Assembly: GCF_040096015.1 (NCBI RefSeq)
Contig: NZ_JBBMFO010000021.1
Span: forward strand, 1-37,784
Direction: 5' to 3'
Source: Peptoniphilus_A hominis
Lineage (GTDB): Bacteria; Bacillota; Clostridia; Tissierellales; Peptoniphilaceae
DNA: 37,784 nt
The translations under genes were made by a program, and so were the position numbers. Under the pieces are notes generated by a model, which was not told the DNA's origin, ran no database searches, and saw nothing but the letters and a program-made list of their open reading frames with translations. Of this stretch, positions 5,557-13,391 are shown piece after piece (position 1 is the first letter of the stretch; each line of letters opens with the position of its first letter).

Positions 5557-8298
5557 ATGGAGAAAAAATTTGATGTAAGTGGCATGACATGTGCAGCTTG
5601 CGTCGCCAATGTCACAAAGGCTGTAAAAAAACTTGATGGCATAAGTGATGCAAATGTAAATCTCATGACCAACTCAATGAAAGTATCTTACGATGAAAAT
5701 AAAGTTAATGACAATAAAATAATTAGTGCAGTGGAAAAAATTGGCTACGGTGCCAAGGTCGCTGGCGAAAAAGTTACAGGGGAAAATAAAAAAGAAGATG
5801 GCAGAGAAGGTCATTTAAAAAATAGACTTGTGTCTTCTCTAGTTTTTATGCTTATCCTCATGTATGTTGCCATGGGTCACATGGTCCACCTTCCCACTCC
5901 CATGATTTTTCATGGCAGAGAAGGGGCAATAATTTTTGCCTTCACGCAATTTCTCTTGGCACTACCAGTAGTTTATATCAATAGAGAATTTTACATCTCT
6001 GGTTTTAAGGGGCTAAAAAATAGGGCGCCCAACATGGACTCCCTAGTTGCCATAGGCTCTGCGGCATCTCTCATTTACGGAATCTTTGCCATTTACATGA
6101 TGGCTTATGGATTTGGTCATGGCGACTTGGAAATTGTGGATGCCTATAGGACTAATCTATACTTTGAATCTTCTGCCATGATTTTGACCCTAATAACTGT
6201 GGGAAAATATCTTGAAGAAAAATCTAAAAATAAGACTAGGTCTTCCCTAACAAAATTAATGGATCTTGCGCCAAAAAGGGCTACAGTCCTTGAAAATAAT
6301 GAAGAAGTTCAAAAGAATATTGAAGATGTGAGAGTCGGCGATGTCATAATGGTAAGGCCTGGAGAAGCTGTTGCAGTTGACGGAAAAATTATTGAGGGCA
6401 CATCTTCCCTTGATGAATCTGCAGTAACTGGTGAATCAATTCCAGTTTCAAAATCTGTAGGCGACAGAGTTATCTCTGCCTCCATTAACACAACGGGGTC
6501 CTTTAAATTTATAGCAGAAAAAGTTGGAGAGGACACAACAATTTCTCAGATAATAAAATTAGTTGACCAGGCAAATGAATCTAAGGCTCCCATTGCAAAA
6601 TTGGCAGATAAAATCGCAGGCGTTTTTGTGCCAGCAGTTTTAATTATTTCTGCCCTTACCTTTATTATTTGGACAAGCCTTGGCTACGGCTTTGAAAGTG
6701 CTCTTAACTTTGCAATTTCTGTCCTCGTAATTTCTTGTCCTTGTGCCCTTGGACTGGCAACACCAGTTTCCATTATGGTGGCAACGGGAAAAAGTGCAGA
6801 CTTTGGACTCCTCTTTAAGAATGCAGAAGTTTTGGAAAATCTTCACAAGATTGATGCCATTGTTATGGATAAGACTGGCACAATTACTGAGGGAAAGCCA
6901 AAGCTTACAGACATTCTTACAGACTTAGACCAAGATGAATTTTTAAAAATTGCAGCATCAATTGAAAAAAATTCACAGCACCCACTGGCAACTGCAATTT
7001 TAAATTATGCTGATGAAAAAAATATAAAAATTTCTGAAGTAAACAATTTTGATTCAGTTAGCGGCAGAGGTCTAAGTGCAGACTTAGATGGCAAAAAATA
7101 TTTTGCCGGAAACAGAGAATTTATGGAAGAAGAAAAAATTGATATAAAGGACTATGAAAAGAAGGCAGAAAAACTTGCAGGAGAGGGCAAAACTTCCATG
7201 TACTTTGCCAATGAGAGTGGGGTAATAGGAATAATTTCTGTAAAGGACCTTCCAAAGGAAAGCTCCAAAGATGCCATTGCTCTTTTAAAAGCCATGGGCA
7301 AAAAAATAATAATGCTTACTGGTGACAACGAGAAGACAGCTTTAGCCATAGGGCGAGAAATTGGCGTGGATGAAACTTTTGCAGGTCTACTTCCAGATGA
7401 AAAAAACAAAAAAATTGATGACTTACAAAAATCTGGCGACAAGGTCCTCATGATTGGCGATGGAATAAATGACGCACCATCCCTTGCCAAGGCTGACATT
7501 GGCATGGCAATAGGTCACGGCACAGATGTGGCAATAGAGTCTTCCGATGTGGTCTTAATGAGATCAGACCTCTTAGATGTTGTCTCTGCCCTTGAACTTT
7601 CCAAGGCAACAATAAAAAACATCAAGGAAAATTTATTCTGGGCATTTTTCTACAACACAATTGGTATTCCCCTTGCGGCAGGTCTTTTATACCCAGGCTT
7701 TGGCATAAAATTATCGCCAATGTTTGGTGCCTTTGCCATGAGCATGTCTTCAGTTTTTGTTGTGAATAATGCACTAAGGCTTAGAAGATTTAAGCCAAGG
7801 GGTATAAGTTCTTTAGGAGAAAGAAATTCTAAAGAAGTCAATGAAGAGAATGTAAAAATTCAAGAAGAAAATAAGCTAACTACAATAAAAGTAGAGGGCA
7901 TGATGTGTGAGCACTGCGAAAAAAGAGTAAGTGAAGCCCTGGAAAAAACGGGTAAAGCAAAAAATGTCCTTGCCAACCACCAAGAGGGCACAGTAAAATT
8001 TGTCGATAGCGGAATCACTGCAGAAGAAATAAAAAAAGCAGTGGAAGAAGCAGGTTATAAAATTATTAAAAATAAAGGAGAAAATAATATGGAAAAAATT
8101 TTAAAAGTTGAAGGAATGTCTTGTATGCACTGTGTAGCTCATGTAAAAGAAGCACTTGAAAAGCTAGAAGGCGTAAGGGAAGCCGATGTAAAGCTTGAAG
8201 AAAAGAGAGCAGAAGTAAAACTAGACAAAGAAGTTTCTGATGAGGCCCTTGTTAAGGCAGTGGAAGGCGCAGGTTACTCTGCAAAAATAGAAAAATGA
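5557..8298 (+). CDS. copA: Copper-exporting P1B ATPase CopA fused to two C-terminal HMA domains
   Basis: A 913-residue copper pump that exports Cu(I) using ATP at the cell membrane. It has an N-terminal HMA domain (GMTCAAC, C12/C15), the transmembrane metal site CPC (394-396), phosphorylation motif DKTGT (D438), SQHPLA for nucleotide binding and GDGINDAPSLAKADIGMAIG in the hinge. The pump proper ends near residue 760. Unusually, two more HMA domains follow: CEHC at 784-787 and a last one with CMHC at 856-859. Known Firmicute pumps usually carry their HMA domains at the N-terminus and have CopZ as a separate gene. The last domain begins at an internal ribosome-binding site and ATG (8089) and looks like copZ joined in frame. 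ATGA overlap links it to csoR. Confidence 0.95.
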   Translation: MEKKFDVSGMTCAACVANVTKAVKKLDGISDANVNLMTNSMKVSYDENKVNDNKIISAVEKIGYGAKVAGEKVTGENKKEDGREGHLKNRLVSSLVFMLILMYVAMGHMVHLPTPMIFHGREGAIIFAFTQFLLALPVVYINREFYISGFKGLKNRAPNMDSLVAIGSAASLIYGIFAIYMMAYGFGHGDLEIVDAYRTNLYFESSAMILTLITVGKYLEEKSKNKTRSSLTKLMDLAPKRATVLENNEEVQKNIEDVRVGDVIMVRPGEAVAVDGKIIEGTSSLDESAVTGESIPVSKSVGDRVISASINTTGSFKFIAEKVGEDTTISQIIKLVDQANESKAPIAKLADKIAGVFVPAVLIISALTFIIWTSLGYGFESALNFAISVLVISCPCALGLATPVSIMVATGKSADFGLLFKNAEVLENLHKIDAIVMDKTGTITEGKPKLTDILTDLDQDEFLKIAASIEKNSQHPLATAILNYADEKNIKISEVNNFDSVSGRGLSADLDGKKYFAGNREFMEEEKIDIKDYEKKAEKLAGEGKTSMYFANESGVIGIISVKDLPKESSKDAIALLKAMGKKIIMLTGDNEKTALAIGREIGVDETFAGLLPDEKNKKIDDLQKSGDKVLMIGDGINDAPSLAKADIGMAIGHGTDVAIESSDVVLMRSDLLDVVSALELSKATIKNIKENLFWAFFYNTIGIPLAAGLLYPGFGIKLSPMFGAFAMSMSSVFVVNNALRLRRFKPRGISSLGERNSKEVNEENVKIQEENKLTTIKVEGMMCEHCEKRVSEALEKTGKAKNVLANHQEGTVKFVDSGITAEEIKKAVEEAGYKIIKNKGENNMEKILKVEGMSCMHCVAHVKEALEKLEGVREADVKLEEKRAEVKLDKEVSDEALVKAVEGAGYSAKIEK
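8089..8298 (+). CDS. copZ: CopZ-like copper chaperone, internal in-frame start within copA
   Basis: The last 69 codons of copA form a complete single HMA domain beginning MEKILKVEGMSCMHC and ending AGYSAKIEK, the size of free CopZ (about 68-70 residues). Immediately before its ATG are AAAGGAG (8074-8080) and an 8-base spacer, as good a ribosome-binding site as those of separate genes here. Both readings use the same frame, so ribosomes could make the full CopA fusion and a free chaperone that carries Cu(I) to the pump and to CsoR. Free CopZ is normal in related bacteria; independent initiation here is inferred from sequence only. Confidence 0.6.
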   Translation: MEKILKVEGMSCMHCVAHVKEALEKLEGVREADVKLEEKRAEVKLDKEVSDEALVKAVEGAGYSAKIEK

Positions 8299-8564
8299 GA
8301 GCAGACAAGGAAGTCCAACTTAGGAAGTTAAAAACTGTCAGGGGACAAATTGATGGCCTTATAAAAATGGTTGAAGAGGACAGGTATTGCCTGGACATAT
8401 CCAACCAGCTTATGGCATCAATCTCCATCCTTAAAAACATAAACAAGGATGTCCTGACAGCCCACCTAAGGGGTTGCGTCAAAGACTCCTACTCCAAGAG
8501 CCAGGAAGAAATTGACGAAAAAATTGAAGAAATCAACACAATTATAAATAAGTTGTCAAAGTAG
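8295..8564 (+). CDS. csoR: Copper-sensing transcriptional repressor CsoR
   Basis: An 89-residue all-helical DUF156/CsoR-family protein. It has the Cu(I)-binding pattern Cys in DRYCLDI and His/Cys in AHLRGC (HxxxC), the three ligands typical of CsoR rather than the formaldehyde-type FrmR or nickel-type RcnR. It should leave DNA when Cu(I) binds and so derepress the operon; the likely site is the palindrome at 5532-5544. Its ATG overlaps the copA stop (ATGA), giving translational coupling. Its last codons and the following 20 or so bases recur at the end of the next gene (see the duplication repeat). Confidence 0.92.
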   Translation: MRADKEVQLRKLKTVRGQIDGLIKMVEEDRYCLDISNQLMASISILKNINKDVLTAHLRGCVKDSYSKSQEEIDEKIEEINTIINKLSK

Positions 8565-9044
8565 GTTTGATATGAAATTTAAAAAATTATTTTATTTATT
8601 TGTAGTCTTAATTTTTCTTGCGGCTTGCAAGAAGGACCAAAGTCATGAGATAAAATTTTCCACTGGAGAAGTTTATAAATTTCAAGATTTATCTGTGGAA
8701 GTAATAGCTGATGAAGAAGATATGACTACAAGAGAGATTTTTTCTTCTGAGGATAATGAAGAAAAGTTAGGGGAGATAATAAGTCTCTTGGGAAACTGTA
8801 AGGTAGTGGACCAGGAATATTCCTATGCTTCAATCCCAGACCACAATTCTTTATTAATTAATCTACACAATAAAGATGAGGAAGATACAATATATATGTA
8901 CGACTCAGAAAGAGATAGGAACACAAAAAAATTCCACTATTCTTTTTATGGAAAGCTTGGCAACCGGGAAGGTCCTACACTCTTATCAGATGACGACTTG
9001 ATTTCAGAAATAAAGTATATAATAAATAAGTTGTCAAAGTAGGT
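8544..9044 (+). repeat. Duplication scar: 23-base identical segment at 8544-8566 and 9022-9044
   Basis: The csoR tail, stop and leader of the first lipoprotein (8544-8566) recur exactly 478 bases later at the tail of that lipoprotein and leader of the second (9022-9044); beyond one mismatch the match continues through TGATATGAAA. The 478-base offset equals the distance between the two lipoprotein starts (8572 and 9050). A tandem duplication whose left edge lay inside csoR explains why lipoprotein 1 ends in the csoR residues INKLSK while lipoprotein 2 ends IVDK. Confidence 0.85.
8572..9042 (+). CDS. Small lipoprotein, duplicate 1, in copper operon
   Basis: A 156-residue protein with a signal peptide and lipobox LAAC (Cys19), so it should be lipid-anchored on the outer face of the membrane. 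I do not recognise the mature domain; it is acidic with the stretch DSERDRNTKKFHYS shared with its neighbour. It is about 73 percent identical to the protein at 9050 over 153 aligned residues. No metal-binding Cys/Met/His cluster stands out, although two Cys (in the lipobox and near residue 76) exist. It follows csoR by 7 bases, so it is probably copper-induced. Its last residues (INKLSK) match the csoR C-terminus and look acquired by the duplication. Confidence 0.8.
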   Translation: MKFKKLFYLFVVLIFLAACKKDQSHEIKFSTGEVYKFQDLSVEVIADEEDMTTREIFSSEDNEEKLGEIISLLGNCKVVDQEYSYASIPDHNSLLINLHNKDEEDTIYMYDSERDRNTKKFHYSFYGKLGNREGPTLLSDDDLISEIKYIINKLSK

Positions 9045-9049
9045 GTGAT

Positions 9050-9511
9050 ATGAAAATTAAAAAAATATTTTATTTGTTAGTAGTCTTAATTTTTCTCACA
9101 GCTTGCAAGAAGGACCAAGCTCATGAGATAAAATTTTCCACTGGAGAAGTCTATAAATTTGAGACTTTATCTGTGGAAGTAGTTTCTGACGAAGAAAAAA
9201 TGACTACGAGAGAAATATTTTCTTCTAAGGATAATGAAGAAAAGTTAAAAGAAATAATTAGTCTTTTAGAAAAGTGCCAGGCTACAGATCCAGGCTATGG
9301 CTATGATTCTATCCCAGATTATGATAGTTTAATTATTAAACTAAGGGATAAAAATAAGGAAGATACAATTTTTATGTACGACTCAAAAAGAGATAGAAAC
9401 ACAAAAAAATTTCACTATTCTTTATATGGCAGTCTTGGAAAATACGATGGGGCTTGCCTCTTATCTGATGAGGATTTAATTTCAGAGATAAAATATATAG
9501 TGGACAAATAA
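9050..9511 (+). CDS. Small lipoprotein, duplicate 2, in copper operon
   Basis: A 153-residue paralogue of the preceding gene with lipobox LTAC and the same mature fold. Shared blocks include HEIKFSTGEVYKF, MTTREIFSS and RDRNTKKFHYS; differences gather in the middle (residues about 74-105) and near residues 130-135. It ends IVDK, probably the ancestral tail. Seven bases separate it from gene 1. It is the last gene of the copper operon and is followed directly by a strong terminator. Function unknown; location suggests the envelope side of copper stress. Confidence 0.8.
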   Translation: MKIKKIFYLLVVLIFLTACKKDQAHEIKFSTGEVYKFETLSVEVVSDEEKMTTREIFSSKDNEEKLKEIISLLEKCQATDPGYGYDSIPDYDSLIIKLRDKNKEDTIFMYDSKRDRNTKKFHYSLYGSLGKYDGACLLSDEDLISEIKYIVDK

Positions 9512-9543
9512 AAAAGTCACGGTAGATTTTACCGTGATTTTTT
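9510..9543. terminator. Bidirectional terminator between copper operon and PLD gene
   Basis: TCACGGTA (9517-9524) pairs with TACCGTGA (9530-9537) around a five-base loop, with A6 before and T6 after. It can stop both the copper operon and the convergent PLD-family transcript, whose stop is at 9557. Confidence 0.88.
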
Positions 9544-9556
9544 AATGTTTAAAATT

Positions 9557-10972
9557 TTACCAAGTGCAGAGACCAGTTTTTTCTTGAATCTTCCAAAGTA
9601 TTCTCATGAAAAATCTCTTTTCATAATGATCTTCAAGAGGAAGGGTGTAGTCCCCGCCTTCATTATTCCAAAGTCTTTCAAAATATGCTTCCATTTCTCT
9701 TGTAATATCAGAATTTTTTTCCATTTCAAGAGCTAGGTTTGTCTCCAAGTTATAGTTGTCCAAATTTCTCCTTGTGTAGTTGGCAGATCCAAGTATGGCA
9801 AGGGGATTTTTGTCCTTGAATTTAAAGTAAATGAATTTTGTGTGAAACTGCTCGCCAGATGTTTGATACCAGCGAATATTTATTTTTGGATAGTCTTCCT
9901 TTAATTCACAGAGGGCAGGTCTATTTGGTGATCCATTTTTCTCAAGTCCAAAGGCATCCTTGTTTAAATCTGCAATGATTTTTACATCAACGCCGCGTTC
10001 TGCTGCTTCGCCAAGGGCTTTTAAAATCCTAAATTCTGAAAGGTAAAACATGCCAAGACTTATTTCGTCGCCCTTTTTTGTCTCCCTTATATTTTTATAA
10101 ATTTCTTCAAAGATTTTTCCTTCACTAATAACTTTTACCTTGTAAGGAGAAGTGACTTCTTCTGCCTTAAAATTTTCTATTGCGTCAGGTAATTTATCGA
10201 AAAATATAGATTCAGACTTAATTAAATCTTCCATGGCCTTGCCGCGAAAGACAAGAGCAACATTAGAGTGATAAGCAGATGGGTCGTGTGGGTTTGCAGA
10301 GGCAACTAGGGCTTCCTTTTCTGAAATGACAACTTTTCTGTGGTTGCCCTTGAAGTTTGCAAGCTTTAAAATTGACCTCACATTTACTTTTTCTCCGTCC
10401 TTGTCAAAAAAGTTTCTTATCCAGCCGCCTCCAGATGTGCCAAACCACTTGACATAGGCTCTGTAGCCGCCAGATAAAAGAGGGTTGGAGTCACGCATTT
10501 TATTTAAGTCAGTGACAACCACTTCAATTCCATTTTCACGAAGCTTCTTTAAATTATCTTCTTCATAGGCACCGTAAAAATTATTTATGGGGTCTGTGAC
10601 AAATAAAATTGGCATGTCAGGATTTTCTTTTTTCTTTGCCACTAAAAGGTCTGTCATCTCTTCCACTTGATTTGGAAAGTCCATGGACTTGTCGTATTCA
10701 TCATTGTAGAGGAAAAAATCAATCATGAGAAATTTTTCGGCATTTTTTATAGTTTCCAGCTCGCGCTTAAAAATTTCCTGCTCATGAATCCTCTTGCCAT
10801 CCTTAAGATAAGTTAAATCATATAAAAACTTACAGTCAGCATCCCTAAAATCGCTGGATACATTGGTGCCAGGAGGATTTTTTGTATTTAAGCTGTATAA
10901 AATTGGAATAAAAATAAGTAATAAAATAATTAAAATCATAATTTTCTTTTTCTTTTTCAAAATCTTCTCCAA
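9557..10972 (-). CDS. Membrane-anchored phospholipase D-like (PLDc) protein
   Basis: A 471-residue protein with a basic N-terminus and one strong membrane helix (residues about 10-28), the rest likely outside the cell. Two phospholipase D half-sites are visible: NHRKVVISEKEALVASANPH and FHTKFIYFKFK...GSANYTRRNLDNYNLE. The second is the better HxK...GSxN match. In the first the usual Asp after HxK is Glu, and in the second the HxKxxxxD spacing is disturbed, so catalytic capacity is plausible but not certain. Relatives include cardiolipin synthases and other phosphatidyl transferases; cardiolipin synthase normally has two N-terminal helices, so I leave the substrate open. It follows the small membrane protein gene by 10 bases and forms an operon with it. 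Confidence 0.8.
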   Translation of the reverse strand: MEKILKKKKKIMILIILLLIFIPILYSLNTKNPPGTNVSSDFRDADCKFLYDLTYLKDGKRIHEQEIFKRELETIKNAEKFLMIDFFLYNDEYDKSMDFPNQVEEMTDLLVAKKKENPDMPILFVTDPINNFYGAYEEDNLKKLRENGIEVVVTDLNKMRDSNPLLSGGYRAYVKWFGTSGGGWIRNFFDKDGEKVNVRSILKLANFKGNHRKVVISEKEALVASANPHDPSAYHSNVALVFRGKAMEDLIKSESIFFDKLPDAIENFKAEEVTSPYKVKVISEGKIFEEIYKNIRETKKGDEISLGMFYLSEFRILKALGEAAERGVDVKIIADLNKDAFGLEKNGSPNRPALCELKEDYPKINIRWYQTSGEQFHTKFIYFKFKDKNPLAILGSANYTRRNLDNYNLETNLALEMEKNSDITREMEAYFERLWNNEGGDYTLPLEDHYEKRFFMRILWKIQEKTGLCTW

Positions 10973-10982
10973 AAATTAAAAA

Positions 10983-11399
10983 TTACTTTGTAGGGATCAG
11001 GTCTTGGACCGTTGTCCCAAGCTTTCCATAAACTCTGTTAAATTTAATATAATATTTTCCTGTATTTTTATATCTAATATAAAAAGATATCTCTTCTCCA
11101 TTTCTCAAATTTTCATTTTTGCTCCACTCAATGCTTGGATTGTGAAGGATTTTTTCTATATCTTCCCTGTCCTTCTCATTTTTTAAACTTACAATTTTTG
11201 GATATTCTAAAATTTCTATCTCAGCCTTGCCAGATCCATCATAGCCAGTGAAGTGAAACTGAATTGTGAGAGGGTCCATGGTCACATAGGCGTCAGGTTT
11301 TCTTAGCTTTACATAATAAAAGCAAGTGGAAAATATTATTAAACTTGCAAAAATTATAAAAGTTAAATTCTTTTTAGATTTCAAGTTCTTATTAACCAT
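10983..11399 (-). CDS. Small membrane-anchored extracytoplasmic protein of unknown function
   Basis: A 138-residue protein with an N-terminal hydrophobic helix (about residues 10-28) and a polar mature part rich in beta-like segments (YVTMDPLTIQFHFTGYDGSG; ISFYIRYKNTGKYYIKFNRVYG), suggesting an outward beta-sandwich. I do not recognise the family. The start was placed at ATG 11399 because GGAG then stands 9 bases upstream; a GTG at 11408 would touch that site. An extended -10 (TGATATAAT, minus strand, 11428-11420) lies just before. It is the first gene of the operon with the PLD-like gene. Confidence 0.65.
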   Translation of the reverse strand: MVNKNLKSKKNLTFIIFASLIIFSTCFYYVKLRKPDAYVTMDPLTIQFHFTGYDGSGKAEIEILEYPKIVSLKNEKDREDIEKILHNPSIEWSKNENLRNGEEISFYIRYKNTGKYYIKFNRVYGKLGTTVQDLIPTK

Positions 11400-11419
11400 C
11401 AATATCACTCCTTTTTTTT

Positions 11420-11428
11420 ATTATATCA
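11420..11428 (-). promoter_or_regulatory. Extended -10 promoter for the PLD-like operon
   Basis: On the minus strand TGATATAAT (11428-11420) matches an extended -10 element (TGnTATAAT). No good -35 is visible at 17 bases. It lies about 20 bases before the ATG at 11399. Confidence 0.5.
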
Positions 11429-11472
11429 AAGTTTTAAGACTAACTTGTAAATAAAATTTTACAGGAAATAAA

Positions 11473-11501
11473 TTGACAAGTGTTATGGTGTGTTATATAG
11501 T
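11473..11501 (+). promoter_or_regulatory. Promoter of the GntR/ABC operon
   Basis: TTGACA (11473-11478, perfect -35), 17 bases, then TATAGT (11496-11501, five of six). The operator palindrome described at 11492-11511 covers the -10. Confidence 0.8.
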
Positions 11502-11511
11502 GTTATATAAC
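11480..11511 (+). promoter_or_regulatory. GntR-type operator: palindrome plus three phased GTGTTAT repeats
   Basis: GTTATATA (11492-11499) and TATATAAC (11504-11511) form a perfect 8-base inverted repeat around GTGT. In addition GTGTTAT begins at 11480, 11490 and 11500, exactly one helical turn apart. The site overlaps the -10 and lies just before a YtrA-type GntR gene, so autorepression of the operon is the natural reading. Confidence 0.75.
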
Positions 11512-11522
11512 GAGGAGGCAAA

Positions 11523-11912
11523 ATGAAAATTATTTTAATAAATGGATCCCCAGTTCCTCTTTACGAGCAGATAAAAAACGCAATTAAAGAAAATATTCTA
11601 AAAAATAAAGTTTCTGAAGGCGAGCAGCTCCCTTCTGTAAGGACTCTTTCTAAAGATTTAAAGGTAAGCATTTTGACAGTAAAAAAAGCTTACGATGAGT
11701 TGGAAGAAGAAGGTTTTGTTGAATCAAGACAGGGACTTGGAACTTTTGTCGCAGGAAAAGACTCTGAAGTAAAAAGAGAAGAACTACAAAAGAAATTAGA
11801 AGAGCATTTGCAAGAAGCAATAAATTTGTCTATTCAATTAAATTTAGACAAAAAGACAGTTTTAGAATTATTTGAATTTTTATACAAGGAGGGCTTGGAC
11901 TATGACGAATAA
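11523..11912 (+). CDS. GntR family regulator, YtrA subfamily
   Basis: A 129-residue repressor-type protein: winged helix-turn-helix at residues about 8-75 (PLYEQIKNAIKENI, EGEQLPSVRTLSKDLKVS, KKAYDELEEEGFVESRQGLG) and a short C-terminal helical dimerisation tail (about 80-129), the small YtrA layout without a large ligand domain. YtrA regulators usually control a neighbouring ABC transporter, often responding to cell-wall antibiotics. The gene overlaps the next one by 11 bases and is preceded by a palindromic operator over its own promoter. Confidence 0.92.
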   Translation: MKIILINGSPVPLYEQIKNAIKENILKNKVSEGEQLPSVRTLSKDLKVSILTVKKAYDELEEEGFVESRQGLGTFVAGKDSEVKREELQKKLEEHLQEAINLSIQLNLDKKTVLELFEFLYKEGLDYDE

Positions 11913-12744
11913 AATTGAAGTTAGAAATTTGAAAAAAACTTATGACAATTTTGTCCTTGGGGAAAATTCCTTTGATATAAAAAAGGGATTTATCACTGGA
12001 TTTATTGGGAAAAATGGAATGGGAAAGACAACTACAATAAAGTCACTCTTGTCCTTAATAAATTATAATGGAGAAATTTTTGTAGACGGCCAAGATGCAA
12101 AAAACTTAAATTATCTTCAAGATGTGGGGATAATTATGGACGATTCCTTCTTGTCAAAGGACTGGAAAATTTCCATGGTCAATGAGGCAATGAAGTGTGG
12201 CTATGAAAATTGGCAGGAAGAAAAGTTTTTTGACTATATTAAAAAATTTGGAATAGAAAAAGATAAAAAAGTTAGAGAATTATCTCGTGGAATGAAAATA
12301 AAATTAATGTTTTCAATTGCGCTTTCTCACAAGGCAAATCTTTTAATTTTAGATGAGCCAACAAGTGGACTTGACCCAAGTATGAGAGATGAGCTTACAG
12401 ATATGTTAAAGGAATTTGTGGAAGATGAAAATAATACAGTGCTTTTTTCCACTCACATAACAGAAGATTTAGACAGAATTGCTGACTATATTATTTTTAT
12501 CGACCAAGGAAAGATCCTTGAAAATTCTAGTAAAGAAGATTTTTTGGAAAAATATTTGCTTTTAAAGGGAGGGGAAGAAGATAGAGAACTTTTAAAAGAC
12601 TTTGAAATCCTTGGCATAAAATTTTCAGGCACTTCCTTTGAAGCCCTTGTAAAAAATATTGAAATAGGAAAAATTTCAGATGAATTAATTCTTGAAAAGC
12701 CAGACATAAATAAAATTTTAGTTTTATATGGGAGGAAAAAATGA
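11902..12744 (+). CDS. ABC transporter ATP-binding protein of the YtrA-regulated operon
   Basis: A 280-residue nucleotide-binding subunit. Walker A GKNGMGKTT, signature LSRGMKIKL, Walker B LLILDEPTSGLDPS, and H-loop LFSTHITED are all present and intact. The C-terminal 80 residues form a small extra domain common in ABC-2 exporters. ATG 11902 lies inside the end of the regulator gene with GGAGGG 8-13 bases upstream; an in-frame upstream ATG at 11872 lacks such a site. It overlaps the permease gene by 4 bases (ATGA). Confidence 0.93.
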   Translation: MTNKIEVRNLKKTYDNFVLGENSFDIKKGFITGFIGKNGMGKTTTIKSLLSLINYNGEIFVDGQDAKNLNYLQDVGIIMDDSFLSKDWKISMVNEAMKCGYENWQEEKFFDYIKKFGIEKDKKVRELSRGMKIKLMFSIALSHKANLLILDEPTSGLDPSMRDELTDMLKEFVEDENNTVLFSTHITEDLDRIADYIIFIDQGKILENSSKEDFLEKYLLLKGGEEDRELLKDFEILGIKFSGTSFEALVKNIEIGKISDELILEKPDINKILVLYGRKK

Positions 12745-13391
12745 AGGACATTAAAAAAATTATGGAACTAGATTATATTTCAATTAAGCCTTATTTTACA
12801 ATAAAAAATCTTTTAATAATGGTTATACTCTATTTAGTTTACTTTTTTATGACGAAAAATCCACTAATAGCAATCTCAATGCCCCTATTATTTGCCATGA
12901 TGTATTCCTCTTACCCTTTCCTTGTGGGAGATGAAGCTGGTATAGATTCACTTTACAAAATTTTTGGCATAAAGGGAGATAAAGTTGTGAAAGGAAGATA
13001 TGCCTTTGCCTTAATTTTATTTATGGTATCTATAATTATTGGGCTAATATTTTCCCTTGTGGCATCATTTTTTGTGAAATTCGATATAAAAATTGTCCTT
13101 CCAATTATTGGGTCTTTCTTTATAGTTTTTGTTTTTTTGATTTCTATGCAGTATCCCCTTTATTTTAAGTATGGATACAAAAAGGCAAAGACACTTTCAG
13201 CTATTAGTTTTGTGGTAATTGCTCTAATTTCTATTTTAAGTACGACCTTCAGAGATTCTTTAAAAGACTTATTTAATTTAATGACAAATAATAAATTAAT
13301 AAGCATTTTAATTATCCTATTTATAATTTTTGCAATAATTTCTATTTCAATAAAGCTTTCAGAAAAATTTTATAAAAATAGAGATTTCTAA
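12741..13391 (+). CDS. ABC-2-type permease of the YtrA-regulated operon
   Basis: A 216-residue integral membrane protein with about six hydrophobic segments (near residues 22-40, 42-60, 90-110, 115-135, 150-168 and 185-205). It resembles the compact ABC-2 permeases found after YtrA-type regulators (ABC2_membrane_5-like). FLVGDEAGIDSLYKIFGIKGDKVVKGRY in the loop is the typical coupling region; the exported substrate is unknown. It is the last gene of the operon and is followed by a bidirectional terminator. Confidence 0.8.
   Translation: MKDIKKIMELDYISIKPYFTIKNLLIMVILYLVYFFMTKNPLIAISMPLLFAMMYSSYPFLVGDEAGIDSLYKIFGIKGDKVVKGRYAFALILFMVSIIIGLIFSLVASFFVKFDIKIVLPIIGSFFIVFVFLISMQYPLYFKYGYKKAKTLSAISFVVIALISILSTTFRDSLKDLFNLMTNNKLISILIILFIIFAIISISIKLSEKFYKNRDF

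Noticed and set aside
8062..8080. Programmed -1 frameshift in copA at the A-rich run before copZ, as in E. coli
   Set aside because: The sequence lacks a proper X-XXY-YYZ slippery heptamer in frame, and the long frame is already open, so no shift is needed.
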